A stretch of 64,000 bases of DNA from Lunularia cruciata (Eukaryota; Streptophyta; Marchantiopsida; Lunulariales; Lunulariaceae), in assembly GCA_948567375.1 (NCBI GenBank), contig OX419755.1, forward strand, positions 82,974,218 through 83,038,217. The letters run 5' to 3'. The notes under the pieces were generated by a model, which worked only from the letters and a program-made list of their open reading frames with translations, made no database searches and was not told where the DNA came from. The position numbers and the translations under genes were made by a program. This document shows, in pieces, positions 20,240-32,600 of the stretch; position 1 is the first letter of the stretch, and each line of letters begins with the position of its first letter.

Positions 20240-20710
20240 TTTGGCTAAATTAGCTAAGTATTATGTTGCTAAGTATTAAAAGGAATTTGCTGGTGATTTG
20301 GCCGTATATTTGTATGATACTGATTTTCTATGTGCTTTGACTATCCGGCTTAAGATGCCCTAGATGGATCAGTTGGACAATCTTGCAGTCCACAAACTCT
20401 TGATGGTTTTAGAGAAAACGGTCTACCTTATTCCTAGGGAGATTCTCCTATGTAAATTGTCATGAGTAAAAGAGGAAAAATAAAATGAAAAATATATTAG
20501 ATATATCTTGAGTTGATGAATGGAAGGGATCACTTTCCATACTAATGGGATTAGAAAACAAAAAACAAACAAACATATTTTGGAAATTTGGGATCAAGTG
20601 ATAGAACTTCATTTTTTTTATAAGAATGTAATAAAACTAGAATATAGAAATCAATCTTGCTTTTATCTCCACACAAACCTTAACTGTTATGAACAAATTT
20701 TAGCCAAATC
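20240..20710 (+). pseudogene. Unidentified degenerate ORF
   Basis: The plus strand reads as a once-continuous protein with a few stops: AKYYVAKY, KEFAGDLAVYLYDTDFLCA, MDQLDNLAVHKLLMVLEKTV, IPREILL. The pattern of helix-like blocks separated by single stops suggests a transposon-derived protein, but I do not recognise the family. Confidence 0.35.
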
Positions 20711-21438
20711 ATATCACTACTAAAGGATGTATATTTCATAGTGTCTTTCAAAGAAGAAAAGTGGTACTTAGGATGCTTTGCCTCTTGAGACTTGTCAATA
20801 CTCCAACAAACAAGTTATAATACTTCAATAAGCAAGTTAAACAAGTTATAAAAAAAAAATAAACAGCTTGCTAGGATAGGAACTTGTACTTTTGAGTTAA
20901 GCATATATGCAAGATTTTGAGTTTTGAATTGCTATCATTTCATAAAATCTTGGTTCATGAATATAGAGATCCATTCCCATTCTCCTTTTTGTTCTGATTT
21001 GAAACCATGAAGGTTTTATTACTGATATATACATGCTGTTTTGTCATCTTTTGTTGCTCTAAGCTCTTTTATTACCTTCATGGTTTTGGATTCTAATTCT
21101 ATGATACCATATTTTGGATCTTTATATCCAAATCTAGAATCAAATTGGATTTAGTTAAATTTTGGAAATCCTAAAATCCATTACTTTATCTCTCCAATTT
21201 GGATTTAAAATCCATATGCTCATCTACATTCACCCCTCTCACAAATTTTTTTACCTCTATCATAAAATCTGTATTTTCGGTTCAACAAAATATACGTACT
21301 TAGGAAGCTATTCCTTAAATTTAATTGCAATATTCTTTTGCTACATGTCTTCTTATATGTGAGGGAATAAATGGGCTTTCTGAGGTTCTTGAATATAGCC
21401 TTGGTGTTTGTAAATAACACTTTTCTATCAAATATATC
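20711..21438. other. AT-rich spacer
   Basis: Low-complexity AT-rich sequence, with no gene, RNA gene or repeat that I can support. Confidence 0.5.
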
Positions 21439-22044
21439 TATAATACCATCAGCTAGATAGATTATCTAGAGGTGGAAATTGGCTTGGTAATATCTTGAAG
21501 GATGTTATATATGATAGTCTAAGTAGATTAGATAGATGTGTCACCAAAAGAATACTTCTACTAATAAGGTAGAGGTTGAAAATACCCTAAAACCTTCATA
21601 ACCAATTCCAAAAGCTTAAATGGATGAATTAGGCCTTGAAATGATAAGGTTTCTTTTAATCAAAGAGAGAAGTCAATGCATTCTTCCCCCTTGTTTTTCT
21701 CATCAAGAGCTTTGTAATGATACCTCATCCATGCTATTTTGAGCTTGCACAAGAAGATTCTCCAAAGATTCCCTTTGGTCAAACTTGTTTGACCAACCAA
21801 ACAGGACAAGGGTCAACATGTCACCAATCTATACAACTAATCTAAGGGTGATGCTCACTAACATATCACCAATCCATGCATTTGATCCAAGGGAGTAACT
21901 CTCTTTGAATAGATACTCTTTGCTATATAATAAAGACAAGTGCTCCTTTGGGGCATCGGAGTATTGAGGAATGAAACTTTATATTTCTCTTGTGTTTCTT
22001 CTCTTGTCTTTCTCTTGGGTTTCTCTTGTCCTTGGAACATTACA
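21439..22044 (+). repeat. Old, decayed LTR of the A/B family
   Basis: It starts TATAATACCATCAGCTAG and ends CTTGGAACATTACA, following element A's LTR (9589-10323) in the same orientation with many substitutions and about 130 bp of deletions. Shared landmarks are GATGTTATA, ATACTTCTACTAATA, GGATGAATTAGGCC, TATATAATAAAGA and the closing ATTACA. It is the oldest copy of this LTR in the window. Confidence 0.82.
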
Positions 22045-22450
22045 ATATTTAAGTAAAACATTAGAACTTAAACATCATCTATATTTTAACTAATAATAAT
22101 ATTGTAATTTGTAAATTACCGAGAAGTCATGTATGCTAGGTGCACCAATTATAAGATCAAAAGTACATCTAATACAAATCCAATACTCATTAGGACCACA
22201 TTTGCTTTTAAGGTTGAATATACTATACACCCAACACTAGAAAAATACCATAAAGAATTGGTCATCATATCTTATGTTGATATGCTTTAATTCAGTAAGT
22301 ATGTCTTGTAGATATTGATAATTATGTATTTAAAAGTTACATTTACTAACCTTACTAAGCTGAAATATTTAGCTTTGCTTTTGGATTATATTATTTTTCT
22401 CATGTTTGGTAATTTTGAAGGGTATAGAAGTGGAATCCTTTGATTTCCCA

Positions 22451-22805
22451 AAATAGGATAAACTGTGAAAGGCTAAAAAAAATTAATATTTCTCATAACA
22501 AAAAATAAATAAATATAGAAATTAATTTAAGATTGAAAATATAAAATAGGATAAACTGACCCGGAAGTTAGAAGCCATTGCATGGAAGGCTTTATTGGTT
22601 CGTAACAAATCCTTAACCAATCTAAGTTCGAATCTTGAAAGGCAAAAAAAAATTAATTTTGCTCATACCAAAAAATAAATCAATATAGAAATGAATTTAA
22701 GATTGAAAGTTAAAAATAGGATAAACTTTGAAAGGCTAAAACAAATTAATTTTGCTCATACCAACAAATAAATCAATATAGAAATGAATTTAAGATTGAA
22801 AATTA
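22451..22805. repeat. AT-rich local repeats, about three copies
   Basis: A block containing GAAAGGC, AATTAAT, TCATA(C/A)CAAAAAATAAAT, ATATAGAA and TTTAAGATTGAAA occurs at about 22460-22535, 22636-22710 and 22725-22800, with AAATAGGATAAACT between copies. The last two copies are nearly identical. No coding sense. Confidence 0.8.
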
Positions 22806-23999
22806 AGGGGAACATATACCTTTTTCTTTGGGTATTTAATGACTATAAAGTTTGGATCTTTAATATCCATCAATGCCTACCTAATACCTAATTTGGATCC
22901 AATAGTGGAACAATGGAAAGATTTTACTTTAATACTTGGTTTAACTTCTTGCATTTGTGGTAGAATTAGAAAGTTATTTCAGTTTTGCATCTATTGAAAT
23001 AAAACTCATAGGAAAAAAAGTTAGTATCTTGTAAGATGAAATAAAAATGAATTTCTTTTCTTATTTATATCTTAATATTGCAAATGTTAACCAAATTGAC
23101 TCAAGTATAAATGTCTACCTATAATGAATTTTGGAGTCTAATCTATGAATGGTAAAAGAAAAATTTTAACCATAGATTTTAAGCACAAGGAGTCAAAAGC
23201 AAAATAAATATCTTACATATTACATTATATAATCTAATATATATGTAATATGTAAGATATTACATATTACATATCTATTTAGGAATGATAAGTATTTTAT
23301 ATGGCAAACTTGGTACTTATATCTTAAACAATGCTTCAAAATTTGCCAAGAAGCATGGGGTTATAGTCAAATATGAGTGCTCTAAAAAGCCATGATGAAA
23401 ACATTCAATATGATACCTTATAAAAAGACATAAAAGATCTTGGCCAATTCTTTTGCATTTCCTTATTCAACTATAGGAGCTAAGTGGATTTGATAACTCA
23501 TTTTTATTAAAAAACATAATAGTCATAATATATAGCATTGATTAACAATATAAAGAGATAAGATTAGATCAAGCTCCTTACCCTTTGGGAGATGAAGATT
23601 TGCAATACTTGGAGAAGACAAATGCAAATCAAATTTAAAGCCTTGTTTTTTAGCAACTTGCAAAAAAAAAATACAAACATCTTGAGCCATGTTTGGCTAC
23701 TATAAGGATTTTTTAAGAAGATTTGTAGTATTATTCATCTCAAGATGACAAGAGACAAGGAGATCATGTGTTTCTTATAATCAAGCCAAACAAAGAATAG
23801 GATCACATAGAACAGATATTTGATTGCTCTTGTGTAACAATCCATTCTTGATGAAAAGCAAAGTATGCTTACGATCCTTAACTACAATACGAATCCAAAC
23901 TTGTTGAGAGAAAGGATCTTCTTGATATTCTATAGGTATTTCAGGGATTTCAACTTGTACTCCTTCTTTGGCCAGATGACATTTATATTGGACATAATC
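22806..23999. other. AT-rich stretch, mostly decayed transposon sequence
   Basis: No gene can be supported. It contains the inverted repeats at 23207-23274 and probably the integrase-side remains of the relic that follows, too eroded to align by eye. Confidence 0.4.
23207..23274. repeat. Three-arm AT inverted repeat
   Basis: AATATCTTACATATTACAT (23207-23225) is perfectly complementary to 23243-23261. The latter's inner 15 bases also pair perfectly with TTACATATTACATAT (23260-23274). The middle arm can form a hairpin with either neighbour. Confidence 0.9.
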
Positions 24000-26100
24000 G
24001 TAGAACTTAATAAGTTACTTGTAATTTAGCCAAAAAAAGAGAGTATCTGGAACAATATGAATTTCCTATATTTTTATTTCAACTTGATGTTATATAATTG
24101 AAATTCTCTCCCTGTCAATGATATGGACTTTGTATTGCTCTAAGTGAATTGTTTGCAACAATTACTTGTTGTTGGTATGCATGATTGTAGTGCTATCCAC
24201 AAAATAATAATGCTAAATCTTTATAGTAATACAATGGCTAATTATTTGAGGGCATGAGTAGAATAGATTTTCTTAGTTGAATTTAACCTCCTTGGAGCAA
24301 AGGAAATCAGGTGTAGACCACCTATACTTTATTATCAAAGAATTTCTTTAACATTAAAGTTCAAAGGATCAAAATCAACTACACAAGATAACTTGGATCA
24401 TTTGGCTGTAGGATTGGACAAGTTGACACCAATTTTGAAAGTAACCTCCTTCTTATCAATCCCTTGAAATTTGATATCCTTGCTAAAGAGATTTTTGAGT
24501 AGTATCACAATAGTATATAAAGTGTCATAAAGCTTGCCAACCCACTGAATATTATTAGCATCTCTAGCAGTTGATGAATCCATGATAGCCTTGATATTTT
24601 CCTTCTTTATCTTGATGCCTTTTAGTAGAAACCTTGTGATCCAACCTTGTAATCTTTTCTTGTTAAAACCCACTTTGATTTCTTTCTAAAGTTCAACTTG
24701 TGTAAGCATTGCAATAATTTTTCATATGAGCATAATGCTCTTCCTTTGTCTTGCTATATATAATAACACCATCCAAGAAGATGACAATATATTTATCTTG
24801 TAATCCTTTTTATCTTGCTATAGATGAAAATATCATCTTAAACACCACAACATAATTATCTAACAATCCACTTAATCTATTCCATGAATGCTATAGGTAT
24901 TGATAAGCCCAAAGGGAGGACCCTACATGCAAAATGTCCTACCTTGAAATATTCTATCTTGGACATATCCCTAATAAGATGGATAGTGAGATGTGTATTT
25001 GCCAACCACGATGAAGATTTAATTGGGTATCCATTCAAAGTGTCCATGACTTGAAAAATGCTATCTTGAACATATCCCTAATAAGATGGATATGAGATAC
25101 TAGAGCTAAAGCCGTACAAGAAATGGGAGATTTGAGACTCATTAAGTACATATGAAGTACATGAGTAATTGCAATGCAGTGAATGTAAAATTAAATGAAA
25201 AGAATATGCAAAAACAAGAGGAAGTGAAGGACATTGATCAAAATTAAGACAAAGCACCTAGTAAGTTGGATAGTAGGATGGGTATTTCCCAATTCTATAA
25301 TGAAGATCTAACTTATTGAGGAATTTTCCAATAAATCATCAATTCAAAATGAAGAAAATTGTTCTTTAGTTTTTCAGTTTAATCCACGGTAGTTAAAAAA
25401 ATCAAGTACTATTGTCTTTCATTATAAAGACAAAACAAATGTTCCATATGGTGAGGACTACACCAGATAAAAAGCTTCTCCACACCAGATAAAAAGCTTC
25501 TCCGCATCAAGCTATATCAAGGTCTTCTAGAATTCTGATTCATTTGGAGATTGGCAATAGATAGTTCTATTAGTAGATGTACTATTAAGGAGCAAATCTA
25601 TCTTGAAGTGCATTCCTTCACCAAAACATAAAGCCTTAGATAGGTCATATGGAAACATAATTGTAAACTCTTATAGAATCTTATACAGCCTTTGCAGTTC
25701 ATGTTCTTTATTTTTACTTGATCAACTCATTTTCTAGGTTTGATCCAAATTGGAAACTTTAATATCTCCTTTCTAGTAGCTTGCTCAATAAAATTTAAAC
25801 TAATGTGCTTATCTTTCACACAAAGTGCTATAATAGGTGCTATTCTTATCAAAGATCTTACAAGTCCTAAAATAGGACTTTGCCTTGTAAAGTCACTTTG
25901 ATTTGTCCTTTTGCCCAATCAACCTAAGCATAATCACCTTCAAGCCAAGACATCTTGAATGGCATTATAATACAAAGGTGCAACTATGAATTTTTCAATG
26001 ACTCCATATACTTTTTTCAATCTTAGGAAGTATCGATTAATAGTGATCAAAAGTCCAAAAGCAGATCCTTTCCTCTAATCAGCCATTGTAAGGAAACTTT
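24000..26100 (-). pseudogene. Relic of a D-like Ty3/gypsy element
   Basis: Minus-strand translation follows element D's pol in order from right to left. Protease flap region near 26.0 kb (MADQRKGSAFGL, IVAPLYYNAI); linker EQATRKEILKFPIWIKP (25.74 kb); RT near 25.4 and 24.9 kb (NYRG; VGHFACRVLPLGLSIP, where D has the LPFGLTNAP box); catalytic box IVIFLDGVIIYSK at 24.77 kb (second Asp lost); connection region WITRFLLKGIKIKKENIKAI (24.6 kb); RNase H end EIHIVPDTLFFWLNYK (24.03 kb). No LTRs are recognisable, and frames are heavily broken. Confidence 0.82.
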
Positions 26101-26980
26101 TTTTTACACATCAAACGCTCAATCTCAATAGACTAGTGATGCCACGGTAAGTCAATGAATGAAAATCCAGTGGGGTGAACTGCTGGATAAACTGAATGCA
26201 CATACCATTACCAATATACAAGGTGGCAGATTTGCTTGTTTATATGAGGTTGAAAAATGTTAGAAAGAAAGAAAATTACGGAGATTGATCGGAAGTAAGG
26301 AAGGAAAGAAAACACTATCCATGGCACACTGCGAACGGAGGGAGTATTATCACTGTTAATAGATGCTATATGACCACATGTTTCTAAGAGACGCGTTTCT
26401 TACCCCGCACGAACGGGCAAATACTGCGGTTGGTCCCTCGGACTTATTGACAACTGTCATCCTCTTGGATGTGCCGAGAAGCGCTGGAAGATCCATACTC
26501 AGTATGGATCCAACTTGGGACACGAGGAGTTCTCCATTAGCCTCCGATCTTCAGGAACAGATAGATCTAGATCATAGACCAAAATCACCGCTGCTCATCT
26601 GCTTTAAGCGTTGAAGGGTCTCAAGTATTAACGTAAAGATACCGTGGAAAATTGGCCTTGTGGAATCGAGTGACATCTGACAGGACAAAAGCTTGTAAGA
26701 AAAACAGTATATAGAGAAATAGTGTGCTTTACATATCGGAGCTCTAGGAATAGACACTACCGTCATTGTCTGCGACATGAATAAAAATTGATAACATCAA
26801 GTGTCGGTACAAATACCGGTTGCAAGTTCTACGGTTCGAATGCAAGGTTTTCAGCAATCACTTAATCATCAGCAATCTCGTCCGTTGCTGAGTGCACCAA
26901 GCACCACCCTCAGGTAAGTGTCGATGGAAATCTACAGGATCACAACCGTGTGAGACTTCCGAGTACTCAGCACTGCGGTT
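26101..26980. other. Intergenic, nothing recognised
   Basis: This is the start of the single-copy island. A short plus-strand open frame (26363-26614) has no protein-like features that I can support. Confidence 0.5.
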
Positions 26981-27190
26981 TCACTTCACTCTACTTCCTA
27001 TCCACTGCTCTGGTACCTCAACTATTTTAGCCACAACCAGCGATGGGAAGAGCTCCGGAGCCTTCGGAAGCATAAATGTCTCTGCAATCTGCATGGGAGG
27101 TGGTTGTTCAGTTTGCTTTACTCCAACCCGTGCCACGGAAAACTTGGGTCGGCAAGTGCTACAGCAGGAGAGGGATATCAGCTTTCTCTA
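26981..27190 (-). other. Possible terminal exon of an unidentified gene
   Basis: The minus strand is open for about 65 codons down to a TGA at 26981-26983 and reads like a conserved protein end (QTEQPPPMQIAETFMLPKAP, then LFPSLVVAKIVEVPEQW). A pyrimidine-rich CTCTCCTGCTGTAG acceptor lies at the upstream edge near 27163-27176. Possible upstream exons (open stretch 27298-27555) could not be joined with confidence. The family is not recognised. Confidence 0.3.
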
Positions 27191-29604
27191 TTCAGATAAA
27201 GTAAAATCCTGTACTGTACCCAAGGGAAAGAAGTGGGTATGGATGTGAGAAAAGAAGTGAGAAGTGGGTGTAGATGTTGATAGCGAGCTATGGATGATCA
27301 AGGATTGATAACAGTAACAACTGTCCTTGAAGGGTCGATACGCACAGCGCTTAGTACCCCCGTTGCCTCCCTTGTATCATAAAGAACTACAATAGTACTC
27401 ATTACAGAAAACTTATGTGCATTGAGGTTTTGTTTGTCATTGTGGGAAACGAACTCTGATGAATTGGAGTACATTATGAAATCATTCTGGACCATGGAAC
27501 AGAGAGGTATTCCCGGCTCATTACATGTTACCAATGACTTGCCGGCTCTGCCCACTTCTTTTCTATTTTAGTGTTTTATGCAATCCAAATGTAAGGAGAA
27601 TTATCTACGAGTGTTGATATTTTCTGACAATAAAAATGTAACCTGGTTTTAATAATTGGCTTATTCGGTTCATCACCTAGTGTTGATCTGAAGGTAACTA
27701 AATGGATTGTCAGTGTAATTTGGCTAAGTACCAGTTAATCCGCATGTAGTGTAGTCTTGTTAAAATTCCCTTCACTCCTTATAATAAACAAAGGGAGTGT
27801 GGTGGTTTATAATTCTTTTGTATCCTTCAACAAGTTGATCATGGATGATTCCTTGATTTTCAATAACCTCACCTTATTGGCAACATGTGACTGACTACCT
27901 CTTATAGGTATACGCAAAATAATACTGAAATGACTCACTTTTAAAACAACTATCTTACAGTTTCCCCCTCATGTTCTAAAACCGTTTTAGGCCCATAGGT
28001 CTAGATTGCATTGACTTATATTATTGGTAATTAATTCTATGTTGACCGAGTCTAGATTTGCACTAACTACATTATGGGTAGCTGTCTCTGTGGAGAGATA
28101 CTAATCCCTAATAGGAGACACTTGAAAGAAGTTAATATTTTCGGGTACAATAGTCCCATATTTTCCAATCTCCTTTTACTTTACCCAGTAAATTAAAACA
28201 TCAATATTTTTCTGTCATTGATAGATTTTCTAGTGAGAGAAATTTAACTTCCAATGTTTCAAAGAGGTATCGACATTTGAAAAAGAGTGTCTTGGCATTA
28301 GATACATAAGTCAAGAATTTCTCCATTTCCTTTTCTTGTTAATGAAAAAAATCCACCCATATTTCTCAACAAGGACCAGAGATATGTGTTCAGGTTATTC
28401 GGCAACTATTTTCTGCACTTCCCTGGAGATCACTGACACAAGTATAAATAGGTTAATTATGTAGATTTCGAGCAAAAGTTATACCTAGTTTCTAGTACTT
28501 TTAGAATTTGATTGCATTTCTTTGTAGTAAATATCACATGAGCCGACTTTCCAAGAACTACACAACGAATGTGTTGCTGACACAGAAGGGAATTCGTCAT
28601 AGTGTGGAGCTTTATGAATATCAATTTTGAGGGCCCCTGTTGGTTTACGTCTATCGATAGACATACACGATCCAATACCAAGGCATTAGTTTTTGCTACC
28701 TCTTGTTCGGTTTCCTTCGTTGAAACTATTGATGTCAATGTTTCCTATTAATTTTGCAAAATCCTAATTCGTACTTTGAGAATTGGAAAACAAACACCTT
28801 AAGTATTGAACCTCGACGAGGATGGCACTTTTCAAGACCAGATTGCTTCCAGATTACCTATGGTAATCAAGAATGGTGACCGCGTAGGATAATAAGAAGG
28901 ATGGGAAGATAAGGAGGATCACTCAGGCCGTACAAGGATGAAACATAAGAGGTAAAATGGGCTAAATTCCAATTGTATCGGTATGAGAAATCTGGCAGTC
29001 CACCTTACATCCTTGTACCTTTTACCCTTTCTAGTCACTTAGGAGTTCGTAGTACTCTTAGCTGAATAGCTTTACAATGCTGATTCTGCAGAACTCCCAA
29101 ACAATGTGTCCTACTCATGCGCATCTGAACCATTAAGGGAGACACCTTATGCGGCCTGAGTGGGTTCTAATGTTATGGAAGCACTACTTCACTTGTTTGT
29201 TCCGGCTCGAGTTAGTATGACCGGTTACAATGCTTCCAGTTTACTAATGCTCTCTTCTTCTTATGCTATGTTCATGTTCTAGACTTTGAAACGAGAAAGA
29301 GTAAAAGCAAAATCGGAGGAAGTTTGACGCCATCGTGCGATGGTCATCTAAGTAGAATGTTTACGTTGATATGTTTAGTCCACTGGTACCTAGTACGCAC
29401 GTCCAGAATGAGGAGGGAGGAGATGGTTCTGTATTTCGGTAATGGAGAAGATACATACGAATCGAAACATCTGTTTTTTCAAGTAGGTTTTACACATTAA
29501 CATCTGCAGTATGTCTTAGGTTAAAATAGACTTGACATTGACTATCTAATTTTCGTGGTTTAATTTCTACTGGAGGACCAAGTGACATTTTCAGCCACAA
29601 GAGA
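27191..29604. other. Region downstream of the starch synthase
   Basis: Single-copy composition with scattered open stretches (27298-27555 and 28457-28738, minus) and no recognised family. It also contains a partial MITE near 28868-28990. No AATAAA is visible in the first 100 bases after the starch synthase stop. Confidence 0.45.
28868..28990. repeat. Partial MITE, relative of 37429-37714
   Basis: GAAGGATGGGAAG, then CCGTACAAGGATGAAAC, GGTAAAATGGGCTAAATTCC, matching the left half of the intact copy at 37.4 kb in order. The right end is not found. Confidence 0.65.
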
Positions 29605-32600
29605 TTACTCCACACGCACAGCATTGTAAAGATTCACATACTCTTCAGCTGACTTGTTCCAGCTGTGGTCCACCTGCATAACTTTGGCAGTCAAATCCTG
29701 CCACCACTCTCGGCCTGAGGACACCCAAAGGAAAATGAGAACCCTAGATTATATAAGAATATTCATGGTACAGAAAAGAACTCAAGGTTGAGAGAATGAG
29801 TGGTAAGACTTACGCTCTCTATGGTATGTGAGCGCACGATTAAGTGCGCTGTCGAGTGAATCTTCAGAGATGCCATCGAATACAAACCTGTACAGACGAC
29901 CGGGTAAGAAGATAGCGGTTTATGTGTTAGGTTCTTCCTTGGAGCACGCTTCAGCCCATGAAAGTCGGAACGTCGGCGAAAGGATCAATAGAGGAAAAGG
30001 ATGAAAATGAGCCAAACCGTAGGTTGACTTGGTACGACAGAGACTGTAGTCAACTAACAATTGGCAATGTACACGAAACCCTACCCATTTCCTTTCTCCT
30101 TATTTGCTGGATCATCAACATCGAATACAGTATCAGCCAACCCGCCAGTTCTTCTCACAACCGGGATCTGCAAGGGGAGAAACAAAACTGTAAGCATCAG
30201 TAGAAGCTGATAACAGCAGGGAGACGACCATCACTTGAAAATTGTTCGACTCAATGCGGAGTCATACCAGTTTGAGCAGTATTTAATTCCCATATCCAGC
30301 CATCTAGTTTTCATGCCTGAACAAAGCAGAGAGAATATACACGTGCTTTCACACGGGGAGAAAATGCACACTATGTGTGAAAGCACAAACACGCATAAAA
30401 GTAATTTTTGTCATCATGACGACCTACTATGCTGGCTATAAGATATAAGAGAAGAGACAAATCACCCCTCCATATCGCATTCCAATCATCTGAGTAAGTC
30501 CGCACGGTTCGAACATGGAAGGCACCAGGACAATGTCACCCGCAGCGTAGAGCATGTGTGCCAGCTCCTCACTGCACAAGAAATTTCATCATTTGCACAG
30601 TGCGCAAGCCTACTTGCAGCCAAATTTTTCAAAGATTCTATCCCAATAAGGTGTACAAAGTTGGCAATGACTTACCTGTAGAAATGTAAAAGCCGGATAT
30701 TCTTGCTGCTCTGAAACTGAATAAGCAAAGCAGTACCATAGTAAGAGATCAAGTTGAGATTAAAAGCGTGTGAGCATTTCTGCACCTAAAGCATGTCCTG
30801 AATTGGTCAGAAGCTGAAGCTTGGATACTGCAAGCTTAGCGACTGATTGGGCCAACTATAATATAGACAGGGGATGCATTGTCTGTAAGGTGCAACGTTG
30901 AGCATGTAACCTTCTGACCAATCTGCTCAAATTCAGCTTGCACCCGGGGATCTGGGGCAGTGCCAAGCAGAACAAATTGACCTCCCTGCATAACGATGCA
31001 CTGTCAGTACCATACGTTGGGTAGAACAACAAGCCACTGCCCTGTTGTACGACGCAAGATGATGACCAAGATGCTTAGGAAAGACGGTGAACAAACGGTG
31101 AAGCTTAGAAATAATACACCACAGACTCTACGCTTTACTGCCTAAGTATTTCCTTAAGGCTTGTCTAAGGTTCTACTACTCCTTTCGGATGTGCTGGCTT
31201 CCACAACAACACCAAAGAGCGTAATAGAGGCGGAAGCTTACCCCTTCACCTATTCGGTTAATAGCGTGGCGTATGAGATGTATGCCTTTCTGTGCAACCA
31301 ATCTAGTGATGCATATAATAAGTGGAGTTTCCTTTCTCTTATACAACGGAACACTATCTCCAATCAAGTCGTCCGGATCCAGACCAAGTCCTCTCTGGAC
31401 GAATTGTTTACAAACTAGCTTTCCAAATGGCTTTCGAGCTGCATACAAGTTTGGAGGCAGAAGTAAGACTGAAGGCTCCGGCATCACCATTCGAGAGATA
31501 AGTCATCCTTGTCAAAAACATAAGCATGTACATACTTTCCAGATGTTTGATCTCATAATATTGTTAGCGACAAAACCTCTTCTTAAGGACCTTTCTTCCA
31601 GAATTCTAAGTGCTTGGCTATTACAAAACTCACAATCAAATCGCATAGGCAGACAGGGATCATTGGCAGGATCCCAAATTGTTGTGTCTATCCCATTTAG
31701 GATGCCCGAATACCTGCACATACAGCGAGGATTATCTGAAGTTGGATAAGGCGGCCTTGGATAGCAAGGAGAGTTTAGCAAGTGACCACACTGTTTGTTA
31801 CAACTGTTACTCAGACAGCTCGGACGCCTAACTGGGATATTTGAGTAATCAGAAACCAGAGGTCGGATAACAAGGGTTGAAGTGCTGACATAGAGATGGA
31901 AACTACAAATGGTTGCTGTTATCTGCGTGAAAGTTGAGAACATCAGACTGTGTATTTAAAGAGTAGAGATAATTTCAGCTCACTTCGATCGATGCCTCAT
32001 GAGAGTACTAGCCATCCACCCTGAGCAGAGAGTTTCATTCGCATAAGTGGGAGAGACAGTCCTGATACAGGGAACAAAACAACCAAACCAACAATTGAGT
32101 CCAGATACCAAATATGTGTATCAAGCAAACTCATCACAGCATTGGAAACAAAAGAACAACGGTATTACAACACGAAATTTCGATTAACCTTTGCCCAGGC
32201 TCACAAGATGCCAGAAGCAGAAGCGATACTCGTCGTAAATTCAGAACAAGGACAATTGGATTAGTTCATTCATGTGTACGAGAGAATATCCTCTTACGTG
32301 ACAGCATTGCTGTACACAATTCCACCTTTCAGCAAGCTCAGTCTTTCAGGATTATGTCCGATAGTGCGCTCATCAACAGCCTGTAAGGAGAAATGTAAGC
32401 ACAATCAGCAGAGAACTAAGCTTCATTCTAGACCATTTAGACTTAAGCGGAGAATACTCCGCCTTCAACGATGCAGGCACTAAACTAGCGTACTCAGCAA
32501 TTCTGCGTTTCATCCCGTAAGGCCAGCGCTGAACATGCAATCAACCAGATCAAGACGGAAAATGGACTCTCTAAATGTGTGAATGATCTCCTGGAAAACT

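Noticed and set aside
22560..22650. tRNA-like or SINE-like promoter boxes (AAGTTCGAATC)
   Set aside because: Only a loose B-box match; no cloverleaf could be formed and no SINE tail is present.
26820..26860. GGTTCGAATGC resembling a tRNA T-arm
   Set aside because: No matching acceptor stem or anticodon arm at the right distance.
26892..27248. 118-codon plus-strand open frame
   Set aside because: It is antisense to the more protein-like minus-strand stretch 26981-27190, and no family is recognised.
31273..31749. 158-codon plus-strand open frame
   Set aside because: It is antisense to starch synthase exons 7 and 8, whose splice sites, frame and conserved motifs are clear on the minus strand.
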